This document shows positions 8,366 to 18,103 of a DNA stretch of 64,000 nucleotides, one piece after another (positions within the stretch are counted from its first letter, which is position 1; each line of letters starts with the position of its first letter). Location of the stretch: contig JADJFC010000001.1 in NCBI GenBank assembly GCA_016708785.1, positions 558,001 through 622,000 of the forward strand, in the 5' to 3' direction. The notes under the pieces were generated by a model. The model saw nothing but the letters and a program-made list of their open reading frames with translations, made no database searches and was not told the DNA's origin. The translations under genes were made by a program, and so were the position numbers. The stretch comes from Bacteroidota bacterium (GTDB lineage Bacteria; Bacteroidota; Bacteroidia; AKYH767-A; 2013-40CM-41-45).

Positions 8366-10180
8366 ATGAAAGAAACAAATTTCATCGATCAAAATAAAAA
8401 GAAATGGAAGGAACTTGAAGAACTTTTACAAGAAGACCGAAAAGATCCAGACAAACTTAGCAATTTATTTATTCAAGTCAGCGACGACCTTTCATATGCT
8501 CGAACTTTTTATCCAAATCGGTTCGTAAGACTATATCTCAACAACATAACACAACAGCTATTTTATTTTTTGTATAAAAATAAATCCGCAAACAGATCAG
8601 GTTTTCTTCGTTTCTGGAAAGAAGAACTTCCTGACCTTGTGTATTCAGCACGGAAAGAACTTTTTTTTAGTCTCTGCTTTTTTCTTGTCTCAGTTGCAAT
8701 TGGTGTTTTTTCTGTTCGCCATGATCCTGCTTTTGCGAATCTTATTCTTGGCGAAAGTTACGTGCAGTCTACTATAGAAAACATCAATAAAGGTGACCCT
8801 ATGGCTGTATACAAAAAAATGAATAGCATTGACATGTTCTTAGGAATAAGCATCAATAATTTAAGAGTGTCCTTCTTTGTTTTTATTTTCGGAATCCTAT
8901 ATTGCATTGGAACTCTGGGAATGCTCCTCTACAATGGAATAATGCTTGGTGTATTTCAATATTTCTTTATTAACTATGGCCTTTTCAGAGAATCGTTTTT
9001 AAGTATCTGGCTTCATGGAACTTTAGAAATTTCCTGCATAATCATTGCCGGTGGTGCCGGCATAACACTCGGAAAAGGTCTTGTATTTCCAGGAACATAC
9101 AAACGCTCTCAATCTTTTTTCCTTGGAGCAAGAAAAAGCATTAAGATCCTTATCGGAATTGCGCCATTAATTGTGATGGCAGCGATCATAGAAAGTTTTA
9201 TGACACGGTATACAGAAGCGCCTGATATCATTAAACTTTCAATCATCCTACTCTCAGCAGCATTCATAGTATTCTACTTTGTGATCTTTCCCATACAAAG
9301 ACACAGAGCAGGGAAAAATGCATATATTCCGGAAAGCAGCTTACAACCGGAAATTGATGAACCCTTTGACTTCAACAGTATCCAAACAACAGGGTCAATA
9401 TTTATGGAGATCTTTCATGTATTCAAATTGCGTGGTGGAAAAATAGTAAAATGGAGCCTTATTACTTCAATTGCAATTGCCACCTACCTTGTCATTATTT
9501 CAAATGACTTAAATACAGATTTCAGGAGTTCTTTCTTTCTTCAATCTGTTTTCAACATCTTTGATTATAGAGAAAACATGAAACTTTTTTTCATTAATGT
9601 AATTGCTTTCGGAACATTGTCGTTTTTCTTTCTCAAAGTAATTTCGAACCATATAAACAAAGTATATAGACCAAAAACATTCACCTTCGTCTTCACCATA
9701 GTATTTTCATTAGTGATCAATCTGATACTTAAATTCAGCTCTTTTACATCATTAGTAATCTTATTATTGCTAGGTCCTATCCTAATACTTTGGCTCGTAA
9801 TTACTTTTTATAAAAAGTACGGAATAGTGAATTCATTAAAGCAAGCTTACTACTATTTCAGAAGTGCCAGAGGTAAATCGTATCGGATCTTTTTTGTCGT
9901 AGGGTTTACAGCTATGATTATGTTTCTCTTACTACAAACACCTTTATTGGGCTTTTACCTGTCGATCACCAAGTGGAATATCTATGTAACACAAGAGCAA
10001 CTTACGATCATCACCAATATCTTCAACACAGTTTCTGCTTATTTCTGTTTTTTTATCATCCTCTCCTTCTTTCTATTCGGTAATTTTATTGGCTATTTTA
10101 CAATACATCAAATTGTTACTGCAGAGAATCTGAAGAGCAAGATAATTTCCTTAAAACCTAACCAATCGCTTAAGAGATGA
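8366..10180 (+). CDS. SpoIIM-like (stage II sporulation protein M family) membrane protein, extended
   Basis: 604 residues. Residues about 1-310 match the SpoIIM/DUF95 family: a soluble N-terminal part rich in charged residues (MKETNFIDQNKKKWKELEEL), then membrane segments with LGISINNLRVSFFVFIFGIL and WLHGTLEISCIIIAGGAGI, the typical family signature. Residues about 350-600 add a second block of about six membrane helices that I do not recognise. Non-sporulating Bacteroidota carry this family in MoxR operons, so the role is not sporulation but probably envelope-associated. It overlaps the next gene by four bases. Confidence 0.75.
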   Translation: MKETNFIDQNKKKWKELEELLQEDRKDPDKLSNLFIQVSDDLSYARTFYPNRFVRLYLNNITQQLFYFLYKNKSANRSGFLRFWKEELPDLVYSARKELFFSLCFFLVSVAIGVFSVRHDPAFANLILGESYVQSTIENINKGDPMAVYKKMNSIDMFLGISINNLRVSFFVFIFGILYCIGTLGMLLYNGIMLGVFQYFFINYGLFRESFLSIWLHGTLEISCIIIAGGAGITLGKGLVFPGTYKRSQSFFLGARKSIKILIGIAPLIVMAAIIESFMTRYTEAPDIIKLSIILLSAAFIVFYFVIFPIQRHRAGKNAYIPESSLQPEIDEPFDFNSIQTTGSIFMEIFHVFKLRGGKIVKWSLITSIAIATYLVIISNDLNTDFRSSFFLQSVFNIFDYRENMKLFFINVIAFGTLSFFFLKVISNHINKVYRPKTFTFVFTIVFSLVINLILKFSSFTSLVILLLLGPILILWLVITFYKKYGIVNSLKQAYYYFRSARGKSYRIFFVVGFTAMIMFLLLQTPLLGFYLSITKWNIYVTQEQLTIITNIFNTVSAYFCFFIILSFFLFGNFIGYFTIHQIVTAENLKSKIISLKPNQSLKR

Positions 10181-10839
10181 AAAAACTTTTCTTTCTTATA
10201 GCAATGGCATTTTCGCTCATCAGTTATGCAGCCGATACATCCAAATTGCCTGAACCTTTTTTTAATCGAGTGGATTACAAAAAAGCTTCAGACGGGTTTA
10301 AATACAAAGAACCATTACCACTTATTAAAACAGAAACGAAAAATAACAGGAGAATAAACTGGGAATGGTTAAAATATCCTAGTTACGCTATTGTTATTAT
10401 CGCTTTTGTTTTTCTGATCTACAAATTAATTCACTATTTTTATTCTCCTGACAACAGGAAATTAAAGAATTCAGTAGTTGATTTCCAACAAATAGAAGAA
10501 GAACCGTCGATTGAATCTAACCTTGAAGCCATTCTCGATCTGGCATTAAATGAAAACAATTTCAGAGAAGCAATAAGAATCTCTTATCTTATTTCGATAA
10601 GAAATCTGAACGAAAATCATATTATTACCTATACAATAAATAAGACAAATTTTGAATATGTTTCCGAAGTCGGCGGCCATCCGGCATTTCCACTTTTCAG
10701 GGACCTGACAATAACTTTTGAGAGAATCTGGTTTGGAGATGTTTTTGCAAACGAATCAACCTTCAACTCATACCGTGCAAAATACATTGCATTAAACGAT
10801 ATCATTGTTTCGGACAGGAAAACGCAAGCTTCCGAATGA
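10177..10839 (+). CDS. DUF4129-like membrane-anchored protein
   Basis: 220 residues: a cleavable signal-like N-terminus (MKKLFFLIAMAFSLISYAA), a short periplasmic stretch, one membrane helix near residues 70-86 (PSYAIVIIAFVFLIYKLI), and a cytoplasmic helical domain. The C-terminus resembles DUF4129 in pattern (EAIRISYLISIRNLNEN, then TNFEYVSEVGGHPAF, then FERIWFGD). It overlaps both neighbours by four bases. DUF4129 domains are commonly found in this operon type; the biochemical role is unknown. Confidence 0.65.
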   Translation: MKKLFFLIAMAFSLISYAADTSKLPEPFFNRVDYKKASDGFKYKEPLPLIKTETKNNRRINWEWLKYPSYAIVIIAFVFLIYKLIHYFYSPDNRKLKNSVVDFQQIEEEPSIESNLEAILDLALNENNFREAIRISYLISIRNLNENHIITYTINKTNFEYVSEVGGHPAFPLFRDLTITFERIWFGDVFANESTFNSYRAKYIALNDIIVSDRKTQASE

Positions 10840-12095
10840 AATCAAAAATCCTAAATCAACTGCTCATCGTTTTAAGTGCAACTATTGTTATAGCTGCCGG
10901 ATACTACTTTTCCAAAAGAGATTCCTGGGATAAAAAATATTCAAGCACTGAAAAAAATCCATTTGATACGTATATAATTCATGAATTACTATTTAGCAAA
11001 TTCAATTCAAAAACAAATCGTGATTTCAAATCAATTGCAGATTCTTCCTTAAAAGATTTCTATCAAAGCGGACTTACCTACGTTTGTATTGGCCGACAAG
11101 TCTTTCTCGATTCTGCTGATCAGGCAAGTATGCTTTCATTCGTAGGGCAAGGAAATACAGCATTTATTTCGACGGACTATTTGCCTTATTTCTTGAACGA
11201 TTTTCAATTTACAAAAGAAACCACTTATCAGGATGATCAGAATCAGGATGTTTTTATAGATCAATTTCCAACCGCTGAAAGTTCAGTATTAAAAGTAAAA
11301 CCCGAGGGATTTAAAGACTCACTTAACTTCCCAAACGTTAACAATAATCAGGTAATTTTGGATACCTATAGTTATCTTGAATCCAATTATGGGCTAAATG
11401 AAAGAGTTAACGTTCTAGGATATGTAAACACGAATCACATTAACTTCTTTTCTTACAATTATGGCAAAGGAAAATTCATTATTCATACCACACCTCAGAT
11501 GTTTACCAATTATGCATTAAGCAGGGAAGAAAATCTTGCTTACGCAGAATTTGTGTTCTCGCATCTGGACCCCAAGACCGGAATCTTCTGGGATGAATTA
11601 AACAAATCGTACCATTTTAAATACAACCAACAAAACAACCAAATAGAAGAAGAAAGCCCTTTACGGTATATCCTTTCGCAACCAAGTTTAAGATATGCTT
11701 GGTACCTTTCTCTTGGCTTACTTATCTTATATATGATCTTTGCAGGGAAAAGAAGACAGCGTCCGATTCCTGTACTTGAAAAATTGCAAAACACATCTTT
11801 GGAATTTATAAAGACAGTTGGAAAACTATATTACGCAGAAAGAGACCACAGAGGTATTTGCATGCATAAAATGAAACTCTACAACAATTTTTTAAGGGCC
11901 CGGTATTCAATAAATGCAAATACAATAACTGATGAACTCAAGGAGCGAATCTCTATCGTCTCAGGTGTTAGTCAGGAAAATATCAATAAGATCTACTCAA
12001 GTTATTATTGGATTGACAAACAAATAGATCTTACAGATCACGAGCTGATCGAATTCGTTTCGGCGATAAACAACTTTTACAAACAATGTAAATAA
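10836..12095 (+). CDS. DUF4350-like membrane protein
   Basis: 419 residues with an N-terminal membrane helix (QLLIVLSATIVIAAGYYF, residues 8-25), a large exported domain, a second helix near residues 288-304 (YAWYLSLGLLILYMIFAG) and a cytoplasmic C-terminal tail. The layout, and the position between the DUF4129-like gene and moxR, match DUF4350 proteins of this operon class. The start overlaps the upstream stop by four bases. I cannot see catalytic residues. Confidence 0.6.
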   Translation: MKSKILNQLLIVLSATIVIAAGYYFSKRDSWDKKYSSTEKNPFDTYIIHELLFSKFNSKTNRDFKSIADSSLKDFYQSGLTYVCIGRQVFLDSADQASMLSFVGQGNTAFISTDYLPYFLNDFQFTKETTYQDDQNQDVFIDQFPTAESSVLKVKPEGFKDSLNFPNVNNNQVILDTYSYLESNYGLNERVNVLGYVNTNHINFFSYNYGKGKFIIHTTPQMFTNYALSREENLAYAEFVFSHLDPKTGIFWDELNKSYHFKYNQQNNQIEEESPLRYILSQPSLRYAWYLSLGLLILYMIFAGKRRQRPIPVLEKLQNTSLEFIKTVGKLYYAERDHRGICMHKMKLYNNFLRARYSINANTITDELKERISIVSGVSQENINKIYSSYYWIDKQIDLTDHELIEFVSAINNFYKQCK

Positions 12096-12098
12096 CAT

Positions 12099-13112
12099 AT
12101 GGAAAATTCAACAGAAGAAAATTTGCCGGGAAATAATCCTGCAGAAATCGAACAAGTCGACAATGAGTTGGTTCAATTTAGCAGTTCAATATTGAATCTG
12201 AAAAAGGAAATTCATAAGATAATTGTTGGGCAAGACGAAGTGATCGACCTCATGCTGGCCGGTTTACTCAGTAGCGGACATGTTCTGCTGGAAGGCGTAC
12301 CCGGAATTGCAAAAACACTTATTGCAAAACTTCTTGCAAAAACATTGTCAGTAGATTTTTCAAGGATCCAGTTCACTCCTGACCTCATGCCAACGGATGT
12401 AACAGGGACAACTGTCTTCAATATGCAAAAATCCGAATTCACCTTCAACAAGGGCCCCATCTTTTCCAACTTTGTTCTGATCGATGAAATCAATCGCGCC
12501 CCGGCAAAAACACAGGCTGCTCTGTTTGAAGTAATGGAAGAAAGACAGATCTCCATTGATGGTAAGACGCACCATCTTGAATTCCCATTCTTCGTTATTG
12601 CCACACAGAATCCGATTGAACAGGAAGGAACATACAAGCTCCCTGAAGCACAGCTGGACAGATTCATTTTCAGGATAAAAATGAAATACCCTTCTCTGGA
12701 AAATGAAAAAGATATTCTCAAACGATTTAGCGAAGACTTTTCGCTTTCATCAATTTCTAATGTAAATCCGATTCTTTCTTCTGCAGATCTTGCATCGTTT
12801 AAAACGATCATTAAGAAGATTCATATCAAAGACGAACTAATCGACTATATAGCAAAGATCACACACGCCACAAGAAATCATGGCAGTATATTTCTAGGAG
12901 CTTCGCCCAGAGCTTCACTTGCAATATTGCGAAGTTCAAAAGCGCTGGCTGCTTTAAGCGGCAGAAACTTCGTAACTCCTGACGACATCAGACGTGTCGC
13001 CAATCCTGTAATGAATCACAGGATCATTTTAAATCCGGAAAAAGAAATGGAAGGAGTTACAGCAGACGACATCATTTCTGAGATCTCATTAAGCATAGAG
13101 GTGCCGAGGTGA
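12099..13112 (+). CDS. MoxR-family AAA+ ATPase
   Basis: 337 residues. Walker A GVPGIAKT lies at residues 66-73, Walker B is FVLIDEINRAPAKTQAALFE, sensor 1 is VIATQNPIEQEGTYKLPEAQ followed by LDRF, and the sensor-2 region is GASPRASLAI. MoxR ATPases act as chaperones that mature or assemble protein complexes, commonly with a DUF58/von Willebrand partner, and that partner is encoded immediately downstream with a four-base overlap. Confidence 0.93.
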   Translation: MENSTEENLPGNNPAEIEQVDNELVQFSSSILNLKKEIHKIIVGQDEVIDLMLAGLLSSGHVLLEGVPGIAKTLIAKLLAKTLSVDFSRIQFTPDLMPTDVTGTTVFNMQKSEFTFNKGPIFSNFVLIDEINRAPAKTQAALFEVMEERQISIDGKTHHLEFPFFVIATQNPIEQEGTYKLPEAQLDRFIFRIKMKYPSLENEKDILKRFSEDFSLSSISNVNPILSSADLASFKTIIKKIHIKDELIDYIAKITHATRNHGSIFLGASPRASLAILRSSKALAALSGRNFVTPDDIRRVANPVMNHRIILNPEKEMEGVTADDIISEISLSIEVPR

Positions 13113-14443
13113 GAAACATATTCAAAGATATCTATCTTCCAATTCGCTTCTTCATTTGGGGAAGTGCAATTGTTATGCTTTTTATCAGCTGTTATGCATT
13201 TCCTTTTCTACTGATTCCATCAGAAATTTTATTGCTCTTATTTTTAGCTTTAGCAACTACGGATGGAATCACATTGAATCGCATAAAAAATAATTTTACT
13301 TGTTCAAGAAAAACATCTAAGCTATTCAATCTCGGCGATGAAAATCCGGTAGAAATTAGTATTCAGAACAAATCAAATCTCAAAATAAATTGCGTTATGA
13401 TCGACGAGATCCCTATTCAGTTTCAAAGAAGGGATTTTGAATTCAAAATAGTGCTCAATGCAAATGAAAAGCAAACAATAAAATATGAACTCAGACCAAC
13501 CTATAGAGGAGCATATCATTTTGGCAAGATCAATTTGTACATTTCCACATTCCTTGGGCTGATTCAATATCGAATTACTTTCAATGAATCGACTACAGTG
13601 CCTGTATATCCATCTATACTGCAAATGAAAAATATGGAAATGAGAGCCATGTCGAAGATCTCACAATTTAAAGGCATCAAAAAACTTCGTCGTATTGGAC
13701 ACAGCTATGAATTCGAACAAATAAAAAACTACAACTCAGGTGATGACTATAGAAGCATTAACTGGAAAGCAACAGGTCGGAAATCCGAGTTGATGGTCAA
13801 TCAGTATGAAGACGAACGTTCTCAACAGATCTACTTTTTAATTGACAAAAGCAGAAGTATGAGATTGCCTTTTCATGATATGAGCTTATTGGATTATTCA
13901 ATCAACACTTCGCTTGTGATGGCAAATATTGCTTTGAAAAAACAAGACAAAGCCGGATTGATCACTTTCTCTTCTACGATGGAAACGATGATAAAAGCTG
14001 AAAAAACAACTTCGCAATTGAGTAAAATCCTAAATTCGCTTTATAGAGAGAAAGAAAGCAAGACTGAAGCAAATTACGAAATACTTTACAGCAGTATACG
14101 CAACAGTATTCGTATTCGGAGTCTTTTGATTCTTTTCACAAATTTCGAAAGTACTTATGCGATGGAGAGAGTTCTGCCTGTTTTAAGGAAACTTAGCCGA
14201 TTCCATTTGCTTGTTGTCGTTTTTTTTGAGAACTCTGAATTGAAAGAGTTTTCTGCCCAAGACCCGCAAAAGATCAGCGACATTTATCTTCAAACTATAG
14301 CAGGAAAATTCATTAGTGAAAAGGAACAAATTGTTGCACAACTTAAAGTTTACGGGATTCAATCTATTTTGACTGATCCAAAAAATCTCTCATTAAATTT
14401 ACTCAACAAATACCTTGAACTAAAATCAAGAGGAATGATCTGA
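13109..14443 (+). CDS. DUF58 domain-containing protein
   Basis: 444 residues. Two N-terminal membrane helices (residues about 10-50) are followed by a beta-rich segment and the DUF58 core: YNSGDDYRSINWKATGRKSE then LMVNQYEDE, and a von Willebrand-like strand with DKSRSM, a MIDAS-like Asp-x-Ser-x-Ser. It is the last gene of the SpoIIM-DUF4129-DUF4350-MoxR-DUF58 operon and the likely binding partner of the ATPase. Confidence 0.88.
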   Translation: MRNIFKDIYLPIRFFIWGSAIVMLFISCYAFPFLLIPSEILLLLFLALATTDGITLNRIKNNFTCSRKTSKLFNLGDENPVEISIQNKSNLKINCVMIDEIPIQFQRRDFEFKIVLNANEKQTIKYELRPTYRGAYHFGKINLYISTFLGLIQYRITFNESTTVPVYPSILQMKNMEMRAMSKISQFKGIKKLRRIGHSYEFEQIKNYNSGDDYRSINWKATGRKSELMVNQYEDERSQQIYFLIDKSRSMRLPFHDMSLLDYSINTSLVMANIALKKQDKAGLITFSSTMETMIKAEKTTSQLSKILNSLYREKESKTEANYEILYSSIRNSIRIRSLLILFTNFESTYAMERVLPVLRKLSRFHLLVVVFFENSELKEFSAQDPQKISDIYLQTIAGKFISEKEQIVAQLKVYGIQSILTDPKNLSLNLLNKYLELKSRGMI

Positions 14444-14478
14444 AAAACTTCACCCCCTTGATTTTAGCATATTCTGAA

Positions 14479-14946
14479 TTACCTCATTGCTGCCATAACA
14501 ATAGCAAATATAAATATCAGTAAATAAAAACTGATACCAATTATAGCAATTATACCAACAAATTTGAAATTCGATTTTAAATTCTTCAATGCTTCCGTGA
14601 CAAGTTCACTACTTTTAGAATTGGCTGCTTCAATAGCATTTGTTGAAAATCGATACAAACTGAGACAAGGAATAAAATAGAGAACGGCAATCAATAAATA
14701 AATAAAGGTCAACACCCCTCCTAACCCTGCCATAGGAATAGGCGTTCCTGACATAGAAGAAATAGTATCGAATAAACTTGCTGCAAACAAGCCCACAAGA
14801 GCTATTAGTCCGCAAAAAATAAATCCCAAAATAGCAAGGAACTTTCCCCATTTCCCGGCTTGACGAAGGTAATCCAGCCCTTCGAAATTTACTCCTACAT
14901 CAACCGAACCCGATTTAATGTTGTCGTCTAAATAATTATTTTCCAT
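14479..14946 (-). CDS. Small membrane protein, DUF5362-like
   Basis: 155 residues with four membrane segments. The N-terminal stretch LDYLRQAGKWGKFLAILGF and the next helix resemble the Bacteroidota family DUF5362. No catalytic motif is visible. It is convergent with the DUF58 operon (35-base gap) and stands alone. The family assignment rests on pattern memory only. Confidence 0.55.
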   Translation of the reverse strand: MENNYLDDNIKSGSVDVGVNFEGLDYLRQAGKWGKFLAILGFIFCGLIALVGLFAASLFDTISSMSGTPIPMAGLGGVLTFIYLLIAVLYFIPCLSLYRFSTNAIEAANSKSSELVTEALKNLKSNFKFVGIIAIIGISFYLLIFIFAIVMAAMR

Positions 14947-15062
14947 TTTGTGTGATTTTTGTGGATGAAAATATAAAGTTTTCCAACGTTAAGAAAAATT
15001 ATTTACAACTTCAAAGCAATTTTAAATTATTAAAATAAATTTAGTTGAAAGAAGATCAAGTT

Positions 15063-15449
15063 CTATTGATCCGCCTTAAATTTCATTGATATAGAATTCA
15101 CACAGTAACGCACTCCGGTTTCTGTCGGACCATCATCAAAAATATGGCCCAGATGTGAACCACAATTTGCACACATGATCTCTGTTCTGATCATCCCAAA
15201 TGACACATCACGTTTTTGAATGATCTTCCCACCTTCTATTTCTTTATCGAAAGATGGCCATCCGCACCCGGAATCAAATTTCATATCGGATGTAAATAAT
15301 TCATTTCCGCAAGCTGCGCAGAGGTAAAGTCCTTTCTCCTTATTTAAGTACAATTGTCCGGTAAACGGAGCTTCAGTTCCTTTTTCCCGCAACACACGAT
15401 ATTGTTCGGGTGTCAGTTCTTTTTTCCATTGGTCGTTTGGTTTGTCCAT
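15063..15449 (-). CDS. msrB: Peptide-methionine (R)-S-oxide reductase
   Basis: 128 residues from the ATG at 15447-15449 (MDKPNDQWKKELTPEQY). A longer reading to 15620 overlaps the SET gene and adds non-MsrB sequence, so I reject it. MsrB motifs: zinc-binding CAACG and CANCG pairs, SGCGWPSF, and the catalytic Cys in GVRYCVNSISMKF at the C-terminus. It has no signal peptide, so it is cytoplasmic, and it repairs methionine-R-sulfoxide. A possible promoter box TACGTTTG (minus strand) lies at 15536-15543. Confidence 0.93.
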   Translation of the reverse strand: MDKPNDQWKKELTPEQYRVLREKGTEAPFTGQLYLNKEKGLYLCAACGNELFTSDMKFDSGCGWPSFDKEIEGGKIIQKRDVSFGMIRTEIMCANCGSHLGHIFDDGPTETGVRYCVNSISMKFKADQ

Positions 15450-15457
15450 TTTCTTTG

Positions 15458-15485
15458 GGTAAGTGGTAATTGGTAATTGGTAAGT
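15458..15485. repeat. 7-bp-period word array (GGTAAKT x4)
   Basis: Four exact 7-bp steps: GGTAAGT, GGTAATT, GGTAATT, GGTAAGT. It lies just upstream of the msrB start, probably within its leader. It has the same unit number and period as the arrays at 7480, 44196 and 45925, but a different word. Confidence 0.65.
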
Positions 15486-15585
15486 AGCACTACATTCTAT
15501 ATTTCGAGAGGCGTACTTTAGTAATTGTAATTTGGCAAACGTAATTCGCAACATGTAAGCGAAACCCACTTTGCGGTTAGCGAAA

Positions 15586-16035
15586 TCATTTCTTAAGGAC
15601 CTGTCTGCAACGTTGTGCATAGTCCGGCTTCTTCATGATTCTACTTAACAATGACCAAAAGCCACGACCGTAATCAACATATATTTCACCGCCTTTGTGA
15701 ATTTTTCTTGTGGAAGAAATATATACTTTCTTGCCTTCAACAATGTACTCACAATTGTTTCGCATCCCTTCTGCTCTGGCAAAGCCTCTTGCATCATTGG
15801 CATATCGGCCAATAACTTTTTTATCATGCAAAGCATCGACAGCCCAACGTGAATTGATCTTAAAGATATAAGGATTATATCCATCTTCATCCTTCACTTC
15901 CTTCCATTTTACCAACCTGCCTTTGTATTCTACGATCTTGGTTTTTGCCGGAATATCAACGCTGGTAAAAATCCCTTTTCCGGCCCCGGGGATGATTGAT
16001 TTTTTAATTTTAAGTTTCTTTTCCAATAACGCCAT
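15586..16035 (-). CDS. SET-domain protein (putative lysine methyltransferase)
   Basis: 149 residues, essentially one SET domain. Visible elements: the N-terminal PGAGKGIFTSVDIPAKTKIV strand pair, the RYANDARGFARAEGMRNNCE block (position of the usual NHxCxPN AdoMet-binding motif, here as NDARG plus NNCE) and the C-terminal GGEIYVDYGRGFW, with the catalytic Tyr. Compact SET proteins occur in bacteria, including Bacteroidota; the substrate here is unknown. It is upstream of msrB on the same strand with a 136-base gap. Confidence 0.8.
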   Translation of the reverse strand: MALLEKKLKIKKSIIPGAGKGIFTSVDIPAKTKIVEYKGRLVKWKEVKDEDGYNPYIFKINSRWAVDALHDKKVIGRYANDARGFARAEGMRNNCEYIVEGKKVYISSTRKIHKGGEIYVDYGRGFWSLLSRIMKKPDYAQRCRQVLKK

Positions 16036-16392
16036 ATGATTTGAATTCGAGCGGCAAATTGGGGATTTTTTTGGTAGAGGTCAAGGGTTTTTCAAATGGG
16101 GGCCTGTTTTAGTTTAAAGGTTCAGAGGTTTCAGGTTCAGTACGATTGTAGGTGTTAATTATTCTCTTATATTTATTAAACCTTTTCCTTTTCCTTTCAT
16201 CGAACAAAACCTTAAGCCTGCATTCCTTTAACCTTAAATTAGTACTGACCCCACCGACAATTTCATGACAATTTCAATATGCCCCTACCTCCAAAATGAA
16301 TATTTTTACCTCCAATATTTAATATAAAAATAATATTTGATTACCTCTGCACTCGATTCTATTCACCTAAACAAAAACAAATCACATCAACA
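16036..16392. other. Intergenic region with degenerate GGTTCAG words
   Basis: 357 bases between divergent genes. It carries one GGTCAAG word near 16079 and a short run GGTTCAGA-GGTTTCA-GGTTCAG at 16119-16140. A TACCTCTG box at 16342-16349 is one base from the TAnnTTTG consensus and may serve the downstream arylsulfotransferase-like operon. I see no open reading frame of note. Confidence 0.45.
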
Positions 16393-18084
16393 ATGTCTAA
16401 ATTGATTTACACAAAATTGTCAGTAATAGCTTTTTTATTGCTATTTACCCAGTATTCAAATGCTCAACAATGGGGAAATTACACCCTTTATAGTGTAAGT
16501 AATAGTACAGCAGCTTATCTGATTGATACTAATAGCACCGTTTATAACACGTGGACTTTCGGGTCAAGTGCAAGGACAGGGTATTCTTCTTACTTATTAC
16601 CCGGAGGTGATTTAGTAAGAACAGTATCCCGATCAGGAAATAGTTTTAACGGCGGTGGTATGACTGGTCAATTTCAAAAATATGATTTTGCCGGAAATTT
16701 GACATGGGATTTCGTATACTCTACTTCAACTTATTGCATGCATCACGACATTTGCCCGTTACCGAATGGGAACGTCTTATTGATTGCGTACGAATCAAAA
16801 ACAGCTGCAGAGGCAACAGCTGCAGGCTCAAGTTCAAATATTATTATCTGGTCAGAAAAAATTGTTGAAGTGCAGCAAACTGGACCGACTACAGGAAATA
16901 TTGTCTGGGAATGGCATCTTTGGGATCATCTGGTTCAAGATGTTGATCCGGCAAAAGCAAATTATCAGACTTCAATTGTCGATCACCCTGAATTGCTAAA
17001 CATCAATTACCAGACACAGCGTGACTGGATCCATATGAATGGAATTGACTACAATCCTATGCTTAACCAAATAGTTGTAAGCTCTCATAATCTTGATCAA
17101 TGGTTTGTAATTGATCACAGCACAACTACAGCTGAAGCTGCAACTCATTCGGGGGGTAATTCAGGAAAAGGTGGAGACTTCTTATATCGTTATGGAAATC
17201 CGGATTCTTACAATGCTGCAGGATCAACCGTATTGAACGTTACTCATGATGCACACTGGATTCCTGAAGGGGTACCAAATGCAGGTTATATTGTTGGTTT
17301 TAATAACAGAGGTGTTTCAAACAATCAATCTTCCGTTGATCAAATCAATCCGCCATTAAACGTTTATAATTACGACATCACACCCGGTCAAGCCTACCTT
17401 CCGCTTAATTACGATTTAAGACATGCCTGCAATGGATATAGTAGCAACATGGGTAACTCACAGCAATTACCAAATGGCAATATGCTCGTTTGCATGGCTA
17501 CTTCAGGCTTAATATACGAAACTGATCCTGCAGGAACAACGATTTGGTCCAAGACTGCAAGTGGAAGCGTTGCGCAGGCATTTCGATACGATGAATGCTA
17601 TGTTCTGAATCCTCCACCGGCTATTCCGACAGTTTCACAAATTGTTGATACGCTGGTTTCAACTGAAGCGACCACATATCAATGGTATTTCAACGGACAA
17701 CAAATTCCCGGAGCGACAGAACAAACTTATTTGCCTACTCAAGAAGGCATTTATCTCGTGCGTATCACTGATGTAAATGGATGTGTAAACCAGTATTCTC
17801 CGGAAATTGATTTCGTTTTCTCATCAACAAGTATCTCTCAAAACAATCTTGATTCAAAAGTATCTGTTTTTCCAAACCCAACGAATGGAATTATTCATAT
17901 CGACAATTCCATATTCAAAGGAAGATCGTATGATACCTATTTGTATGACCAATTCGGTAAATTAGTTTTGAAGTCGAAAAATAATACAGAACTAGATCTA
18001 TCTGCTTTTGAAAATGGTGTATACTTTATTACAATCATCTCGGAAACTGGAACCGTTTCAAAAAAGATCTCTTTAATTCGTTAA
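16393..18084 (+). CDS. Arylsulfotransferase-like secreted protein with T9SS sorting domain
   Basis: 563 residues. Signal peptide (residues 1-24, ending SNAQ), then a beta-propeller-type region about 30-410 resembling the aryl-sulfate sulfotransferase (ASST) family: CMHHDICPLPNGNVLL, RDWIHMNGIDYNP, VVSSHNLDQWFVID, and repeated PNGN motifs. An Ig/PKD-like segment (TTYQWYFNGQQIPGATEQTY) follows, and a type A T9SS C-terminal domain starts near SVFPNPTNG and ends in VSKKISLIR. It is predicted extracellular or surface-anchored. True sulfotransferase activity is unproven; many Bacteroidota ASST-like proteins are uncharacterised. First gene of a three-gene operon. Confidence 0.82.
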   Translation: MSKLIYTKLSVIAFLLLFTQYSNAQQWGNYTLYSVSNSTAAYLIDTNSTVYNTWTFGSSARTGYSSYLLPGGDLVRTVSRSGNSFNGGGMTGQFQKYDFAGNLTWDFVYSTSTYCMHHDICPLPNGNVLLIAYESKTAAEATAAGSSSNIIIWSEKIVEVQQTGPTTGNIVWEWHLWDHLVQDVDPAKANYQTSIVDHPELLNINYQTQRDWIHMNGIDYNPMLNQIVVSSHNLDQWFVIDHSTTTAEAATHSGGNSGKGGDFLYRYGNPDSYNAAGSTVLNVTHDAHWIPEGVPNAGYIVGFNNRGVSNNQSSVDQINPPLNVYNYDITPGQAYLPLNYDLRHACNGYSSNMGNSQQLPNGNMLVCMATSGLIYETDPAGTTIWSKTASGSVAQAFRYDECYVLNPPPAIPTVSQIVDTLVSTEATTYQWYFNGQQIPGATEQTYLPTQEGIYLVRITDVNGCVNQYSPEIDFVFSSTSISQNNLDSKVSVFPNPTNGIIHIDNSIFKGRSYDTYLYDQFGKLVLKSKNNTELDLSAFENGVYFITIISETGTVSKKISLIR

Positions 18085-18103
18085 TGTCAAAATAACAATT
18101 CCA

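Noticed and set aside
12212..12811. 199-codon frame antisense to moxR
   Set aside because: It is the shadow of a strongly conserved AAA+ gene on the other strand, with no domain or upstream signals.
15450..15620. N-terminal extension of msrB
   Set aside because: It overlaps the end of the SET gene, crosses the 7-bp word array and adds no MsrB-like sequence.
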